Assembly (NCBI GenBank): GCA_024690965.1
Contig: JAILOG010000006.1
Location: forward strand, 1 to 64,000
DNA from: Clostridiales bacterium
Lineage (GTDB): Bacteria > Bacillota > Clostridia > Oscillospirales > Acutalibacteraceae
DNA length: 64,000 nt
Direction of reading: 5' to 3'
Position 1 is the stretch's first letter, and each line of letters begins with the position of its first letter. The notes under the pieces are model-generated. The model ran no database searches. It saw only the letters and a list, made by a program, of their open reading frames with translations, and was not told the origin of the DNA. The position numbers and the translations under genes were made by a program. Shown here one piece after another: positions 60,165 to 64,000 of this stretch.

Positions 60165-60191
60165 TATTATCCTCCCTGTTGAGTGGAATTA

Positions 60192-60620
60192 TCAGTCAAC
60201 GACCTCAACACCCATACTGCGTGCTGTTCCCGCAATCATGCTCTCCGCAGTTTCTATAGTTGCCGCGTTTAAATCGGGCATCTTCTGCTGAGCAATCTTT
60301 CTGACCTGTTCACGGGTTATTTTGGCTACCTTTGTTTTGTTAGGTACGCCCGAGCCACTCTCTATGCCGCAAGCCTTTTTGATAAGAACGGCGGCGGGGG
60401 GAGTTTTTGTGATGAATGTAAATGAACGATCCGCATAAACGGTGATAACAACAGGTATAATAAGACCCGCGTCGTTCTTTGTACGTTCATTAAATTCCTT
60501 AGTAAATGCCATAATGTTTACGCCATGTTGACCTAATGCAGGACCAACAGGCGGTGCCGGTGTTGCTTTGCCGGCAGGTATCTGCAGCTTAATAAAACCT
60601 GTTACCTTCTGAGCCATTTT
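60192..60620 (-). CDS. rplK: 50S ribosomal protein L11
   Basis: This 142-residue protein of the GTPase-associated centre begins [36 protein letters not shown], the standard L11 N terminus. The C-terminal RNA-binding half has [18 protein letters not shown]. The start at 60620 follows TGGAGGTG; an upstream codon at 60635 lacks a site. It is 27 nt from rplA. Confidence 0.97.
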   Translation of the reverse strand, partial: KMAQKVTGFIKLQIPAGKATPAPPVGPALGQHGVNIMAFTKEFNERTKNDAGLIIPVVITVYADRSFTFITKTPPAAVLIKKACGIESGSGVPNKTKVAKITREQVRKIAQQKMPDLNAATIETAESMIAGTARSMGVEVVD

Positions 60621-60640
60621 CTCTTGCACCTCCAAAATTC

Positions 60641-60733
60641 GTGGTTAAAGCGGAACACATTAAAAAGAATTTATGCTCCTCCCACAGGGGACCCATAAAG
60701 ATCCCTCACAGCAACGACCGCATAAGCGGCCAA
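60641..60733 (-). promoter_or_regulatory. Structured leader between nusG and rplK
   Basis: The nusG-rplK spacer folds into a first stem (GGCCGC/GCGGTC). A longer hairpin with TTATG/CATAA at its base and a GGGTCCCC...GGAGGAG core follows, with ATTCTTTTT directly after it. The GTGGGAG and GTGAGGGATC words resemble L1-binding sites in 23S rRNA. It is a candidate for L1 autoregulation or attenuation. Confidence 0.35.
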
Positions 60734-61255
60734 TCATTCGTAAAGCTCAACCTGTGTAAGCTCAAGCTCTACCGGAGTTTCACGTCCGAACATAGATACG
60801 ATCACTTTGACAAGATTCTTTTCGACATTAAGTGTTTCCACTGTGCCGATGAAATTATCAAGCGGTCCGTCTATTATACGAACACTGTCTCCCTCTGCGT
60901 AGTTGACCTCAACTACTCTGGTCTCTACGCCCATCTTGCGCACTTCCTCTTCTGAAAGGGGAACCGGCTTAGATGCGGGTCCGACAAATCCCGTGCATCC
61001 GCGTATATTTCTTACAACGTGCCAGGTATCGTCGGTATACACCATTTTAACAAAAACATATCCCGGAAAAATCTTGCGTTCAACCTCTTTTTGTTTTCCG
61101 TCTACTGTTTCCACAACTATCTCGGTGGGAACCCTTACGTCGGAAATCAAATCTTGGAGTCCGCGATTTTCCACTGTTTTTTCAAGGTTGCTTTTAACCT
61201 TGTTTTCATAACCCGAATAGGTATGAACAACGTACCATTTCAGCTCTCCGGCCAT
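60734..61255 (-). CDS. nusG: Transcription antitermination factor NusG
   Basis: This 173-residue RNA polymerase factor has the N-terminal NGN domain (start [19 protein letters not shown], and FPGYVFVKM) and a C-terminal KOW motif ([22 protein letters not shown]). Length normal. The ATG follows AAGGAGGAA. Confidence 0.97.
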   Translation of the reverse strand: MAGELKWYVVHTYSGYENKVKSNLEKTVENRGLQDLISDVRVPTEIVVETVDGKQKEVERKIFPGYVFVKMVYTDDTWHVVRNIRGCTGFVGPASKPVPLSEEEVRKMGVETRVVEVNYAEGDSVRIIDGPLDNFIGTVETLNVEKNLVKVIVSMFGRETPVELELTQVELYE

Positions 61256-61277
61256 AATATGCTTGTTCCTCCTTTTA

Positions 61278-61544
61278 TCAGCTTACACTTATATTCATTA
61301 CAAGCTGTAAAAGGGCATACAGTCCGCGGTCCAAAGCAAAAATGAACAAACCGGCAATTATAACTATTGCAAGAACAACGCCTGTGTTCTTGAATGTTGC
61401 CTTTGGGGTAGGCCATACGATCTTCTTGACTTCTCCCCAGCACGCGCGGAAATATTTTCCGATGGCAGCAAGCTTGCCCGGTTTTTTATCGGCTTTTTCG
61501 GCCTTTTTAGCCACAGCAGTCTTTTCTGCTTTTTTGTCACCCAT
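61278..61544 (-). CDS. secE: Preprotein translocase subunit SecE
   Basis: This 88-residue single-span membrane subunit of SecYEG has a Lys/Ala-rich cytoplasmic start. The conserved segment FRACWGEVKKIVWPTPK and one hydrophobic helix follow. The ATG at 61544 lies after GGAGGGAAATATCTT. It is 22 nt upstream of nusG. Confidence 0.95.
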   Translation of the reverse strand: MGDKKAEKTAVAKKAEKADKKPGKLAAIGKYFRACWGEVKKIVWPTPKATFKNTGVVLAIVIIAGLFIFALDRGLYALLQLVMNISVS

Positions 61545-61561
61545 AAGATATTTCCCTCCGC

Positions 61562-61711
61562 TTACTTTGTTTCTTTGTGCAGAGTATGCTTTTTGCAAAA
61601 TCTGCAATACTTGTCCATTTCGAGCCTATCAGGATCGTTCTTTTTGTTTTTCATAGTGTTGTAGTTGCGTTGTTTGCACTCTGTGCAGGCCAATGTAATT
61701 TTCACTCTCAT
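61562..61711 (-). CDS. rpmG: 50S ribosomal protein L33
   Basis: This 49-residue protein starts [19 protein letters not shown] and has four cysteines (CTEC and CRFC), so it is the zinc-binding form. The start at 61711 follows GGGAGGTGCCG; upstream in-frame codons belong to the leader. It opens the secE operon. Confidence 0.95.
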   Translation of the reverse strand: MRVKITLACTECKQRNYNTMKNKKNDPDRLEMDKYCRFCKKHTLHKETK

Positions 61712-61796
61712 TGTAGCGGCACCTCCCGTTTTATCGGTAATTTTAGCCTCCCTCAAAAGGGCACAAAAAAATAAACCCCTTTTTCGAGGTGAAGAT

Positions 61797-61825
61797 ATAT
61801 TATCACATATTCTTTTCCACGTCAA
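61797..61825 (-). promoter_or_regulatory. Sigma-A-like promoter of the rpmG operon
   Basis: On the minus strand TTGACG (61820-61825) and TAATAT (61797-61802) are spaced by 17 nt. A hairpin (CCTCGAAAAAGGG with CCCTTTTGAGG) follows in the leader before rpmG. Confidence 0.6.
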
Positions 61826-61849
61826 GGGATTTTTTTATATTTTTTATTT

Positions 61850-62638
61850 TTATTGGGCATTTTTCAAAGTGTCTGATATAAAGCTGCGTTTTTTTGCTTT
61901 TTCCTTTTCAGGTTTTACCTTTTTGTCCTTAAACTTGAGCGCGTTTATCCAAGCTTTTTTCATATCGTCATTTAAATACTCGTTTAATATCTCTCTGTCC
62001 TGATCGGGAACAGAGTTTAATATAACTATCGTTATGCATGAGCGCACGCTTAAGTCACCGTAATCGTATTGATTGCAAAGCACCTCTGCAAGCTTTTTAA
62101 TCGTCGCTTTGTCTTTTGATTTAAGTAAGGCGTTTACTTTTGAAACAACGTGTTCTCTTCCGAATGTAACTGCCCTGAACGGAACAAAGTTCATTTCTTC
62201 ATATTTTATTTCATCTTTAAGCTCCGGGAAAACCGTTACAAGTCTTTTGTAAAAGAAAATGGGATCGCCGTTTCCGTCCTCGCCCTTTACGCGCTTGCGT
62301 TGCTGTTTTAAAACGACCTTTTTATCGGTATCAACAGTGTCTATAAAATCGCGCGCGATATCGTCGGCGTGTTTAAGATCATCTGCGGCAGGGTCAAATA
62401 TCCAGGTTGAAAGCTTCTTCCATTCGTTGTCGGGTTCACCTTCTGACACAGCACAGCTTCTCAAAATCATATGCTTTTTTTCTTTTTCGTACACTACGCT
62501 GTAAGCAAGATTTTCGCTTATGTAAAGCGAGCTTAAATTATCATCACCGGAATTGCTTACGTTTTGTCTTTTATATCCTTTTGGCTCAAGCGCCTTATAA
62601 AGCTTCACGTTTATTGCGTCAAATGCCTTTGTTACCAA
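61850..62638 (-). CDS. Uncharacterised soluble protein
   Basis: I recognise no family in this 262-residue protein. It is mostly soluble with charged, Lys-rich ends (tail KFKDKKVKPEKEKAKKRS). It has clear alpha and beta stretches such as LAYSVVYEKEKKHMILRSC and NFVPFRAVTFGREHVVSKVN, and no signal peptide or membrane helix. The TTG at 62638 is chosen because AAGGA lies 10 nt before it; the frame extends 33 nt further. It lies between the ugtP-like gene and the rpmG operon on the same strand. Confidence 0.65.
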   Translation of the reverse strand: MVTKAFDAINVKLYKALEPKGYKRQNVSNSGDDNLSSLYISENLAYSVVYEKEKKHMILRSCAVSEGEPDNEWKKLSTWIFDPAADDLKHADDIARDFIDTVDTDKKVVLKQQRKRVKGEDGNGDPIFFYKRLVTVFPELKDEIKYEEMNFVPFRAVTFGREHVVSKVNALLKSKDKATIKKLAEVLCNQYDYGDLSVRSCITIVILNSVPDQDREILNEYLNDDMKKAWINALKFKDKKVKPEKEKAKKRSFISDTLKNAQ

Positions 62639-62704
62639 TAAAATCACGTCCTTATAATTATTACCGTGCAATTATATCACAGTTTTTGCGCTTTGTCATT
62701 ATAT

Positions 62705-63898
62705 TTATTTAAGTATTTGGCAAAGCTCGTTATATAAGCTTTCCGCAGATCTGTATTTGCTTACACGCTTACAGTTTTCCTTCATTTCGCTCAGCTTATC
62801 TTTATCGTTCAAAAGTCCGTCCACTATTTGACGGCAATTATTCTTATCTATTTTCACCGCCGCGTTATTGCTGATAAGAAATTGGGAATTATCTTCCTCC
62901 TGCCCGGGGAACGCTTTGAATATAGCAAGAGGCAATCCGCTTGCCAGGCTTTCCGAAACGGTAAGTCCGCCCGGCTTTGTAACTATCATATCGGAGATAT
63001 GCATATATTTATTTACTTCGTTTGTGTAGTAAATAAGTACTGTTTTTTTGGGACTTTTAGCCATTTTGGAACCAAGCTTATACTTAAGCTTGAGCTCATT
63101 TATGCTCTTTTTGAAATCTGTCATTTCATCGGGCGTATTCTGACCCAAAAATATGCTGAAAGCGTTATAAAGCTTTTGATTTTTGCCTGTTATCACTATT
63201 ATCTGAAAATCGGTCTCGGATGTGTTAATTTCGGCGTACAGTTTTAATATATCGGTAACGCCGAAGCTGCCTGCCATAATAAGCAGCGTAGGCAAATCAG
63301 CATTAAGCCCCATGCTTTCCAATTCGGCTTTTTTGTCGGTTTCCTCATAAAATTCGTCTTTTATCGGTATTCCGAGAACCATTATCCTGTCTTTATCCAC
63401 ACCGAGATTGCAAAGCTCGTCCTGCATTTTCTCGCTCGAAACAACATATTTTGTAATATTAGGGTGCAGATACATCATATGCGGAGCGAAGTCGGTAATT
63501 ATGCTTATAAGCGGTATGTCTAAATTATACATCTTTTTAAGCTCAGCCATCATTTCGCCGGCAAACGCGTGTGTAGACACAATAGCGTCAGGTTTAAAAT
63601 CTCTTAACAAAGGCAAAAGCCTTTTGCTGAACTTCGCTATGATATGCTCGGCTATGCCGTTCAAAGAATTTTGCTTATTGGTGGAGCGGTACAGCGCGCC
63701 GAAAAGCGCGGGCGTTTTTGTTACAAGCTGTTTATAGCCGCCCGATACGACCACATTAAGCGCGTGGCTTACATATTCTATACAATCTACGATTTGCGCA
63801 TGAGAGGAAGAATCTTTCTTTTCTATTACCGATTTTAACGCGTGAGCGGCGCTCATATGTCCACCGCCCGTTGAAGCTGATAATATCAATACTTTCAT
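62705..63898 (-). CDS. UgtP/MGDG-synthase-like glycosyltransferase (GT28)
   Basis: This 397-residue GT28 enzyme probably transfers hexose to diacylglycerol, giving glycolipids for the membrane and lipoteichoic acid anchor. The start VLILSASTGGGHMSAAHAL is the acceptor-side motif. The donor-binding motif is DMIVTKPGGLTVSESLASGLP (about 305-325). Length matches UgtP. An undecaprenyl-MurNAc-pentapeptide GlcNAc-transferase is unlikely because the MurG-type motifs are absent. Confidence 0.85.
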   Translation of the reverse strand: MKVLILSASTGGGHMSAAHALKSVIEKKDSSSHAQIVDCIEYVSHALNVVVSGGYKQLVTKTPALFGALYRSTNKQNSLNGIAEHIIAKFSKRLLPLLRDFKPDAIVSTHAFAGEMMAELKKMYNLDIPLISIITDFAPHMMYLHPNITKYVVSSEKMQDELCNLGVDKDRIMVLGIPIKDEFYEETDKKAELESMGLNADLPTLLIMAGSFGVTDILKLYAEINTSETDFQIIVITGKNQKLYNAFSIFLGQNTPDEMTDFKKSINELKLKYKLGSKMAKSPKKTVLIYYTNEVNKYMHISDMIVTKPGGLTVSESLASGLPLAIFKAFPGQEEDNSQFLISNNAAVKIDKNNCRQIVDGLLNDKDKLSEMKENCKRVSKYRSAESLYNELCQILK

Positions 63899-63978
63899 TT
63901 AATACACAACCTTAATAATTATTGCGCAATCACCTGATTATAAACGCAGGTCTAATGAATTTTATGTTTTCATAGGCA

Positions 63979-64000
63979 AAAAACACGCCTGAGCGTGTTT
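63979..64000. terminator. Hairpin at the window edge
   Basis: AACACGC and GCGTGTT pair around CTGA, preceded by A6 and followed by TT at the edge. It is probably a terminator for a gene beyond the window; the orientation cannot be told. Confidence 0.5.

Noticed and set aside
61545-61561. tRNA gene between rpmG and secE
   Set aside because: Some Firmicutes have tRNA-Trp near here, but the spacer is only 17 nt.

Overview
The window looks like a chromosomal segment of a spore-forming, gut-type member of the Clostridia, probably Oscillospirales/Ruminococcaceae-like. The base composition is moderately AT-rich, Shine-Dalgarno sites are strong, and gene orders are Firmicutes-like: rimP-nusA-rnpM-rplGA-infB-rbfA-nrnA-truB, M50 protease-scpA-scpB-DUF2953-gerW, and rpmG-secE-nusG-rplK-rplA. 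Sporulation-type proteins (YunB, GerW/YtfJ, a SpoIIQ-like LytM protein) occur with dockerin domains, InlB-type repeats, BspA-like leucine-rich repeats and short REP-like intergenic repeats. The assignment is an inference from gene content; no rRNA or tRNA gene was found.

Layout. 1-6241: a structured GC-rich repeat, then a minus-strand cluster (THUMP RNA methyltransferase, rpe, a large degenerate P-type-ATPase-like membrane protein, rlmB, a DUF2238-like membrane protein). 6242-11722: a secreted lysozyme-dockerin protein, a membrane protein, pyrophosphatase, a hexapeptide-repeat protein, ychF and a DUF1624-like acyltransferase, all minus strand. 11957-19454, plus strand: a CopA copper ATPase with a second copper-binding domain at its C terminus, a small membrane protein, yceD-rpmF, then a PDZ/radical-SAM DUF512 gene, der and plsY. 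19530-21977: a minus-strand trio of two zinc-ribbon proteins and a lipoprotein. 22156-29141: the nusA-infB operon, divergent from yunB. 30041-36848: a surface-protein island (InlB-repeat protein, a 991-residue LRR/vWA/InlB protein, an LRR lipoprotein). 36933-49186: mostly housekeeping genes on the minus strand (yitT, mrnC, obg, M24 peptidase, yqeG, rpsU, malQ, rluB, a D,D-carboxypeptidase, gerW, scpAB, M50 protease). 49335-55437: a SpoIIQ-like gene, a small lipoprotein, pheST, ireB and an SDR oxidoreductase. 55489-56073: a mosaic of dispersed repeats. 56089-59282: two dockerin proteins. 59472-61711: the rplA/rplK/nusG/secE/rpmG operon. 61850-63898: an unknown protein and a UgtP-like glycosyltransferase.

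Most of the window is core metabolism, translation, ribosome assembly and cell-envelope upkeep. The accessory material is concentrated in the secreted/surface genes and the repeats. The most unusual items are (1) the 823-residue P-type ATPase homologue in which the DKTGT, TGD and GDGxNDxP motifs are all destroyed; (2) a dispersed element with three consecutive hairpins, found in three copies, where stem sequences differ between copies but base-pairing is retained; (3) CopA with an in-frame internal start in front of a CopZ-like domain; (4) a phage-tail-type lysozyme fused to a dockerin; and (5) two neighbouring surface proteins that share an unusual A-x-K-T-G sorting-like motif.
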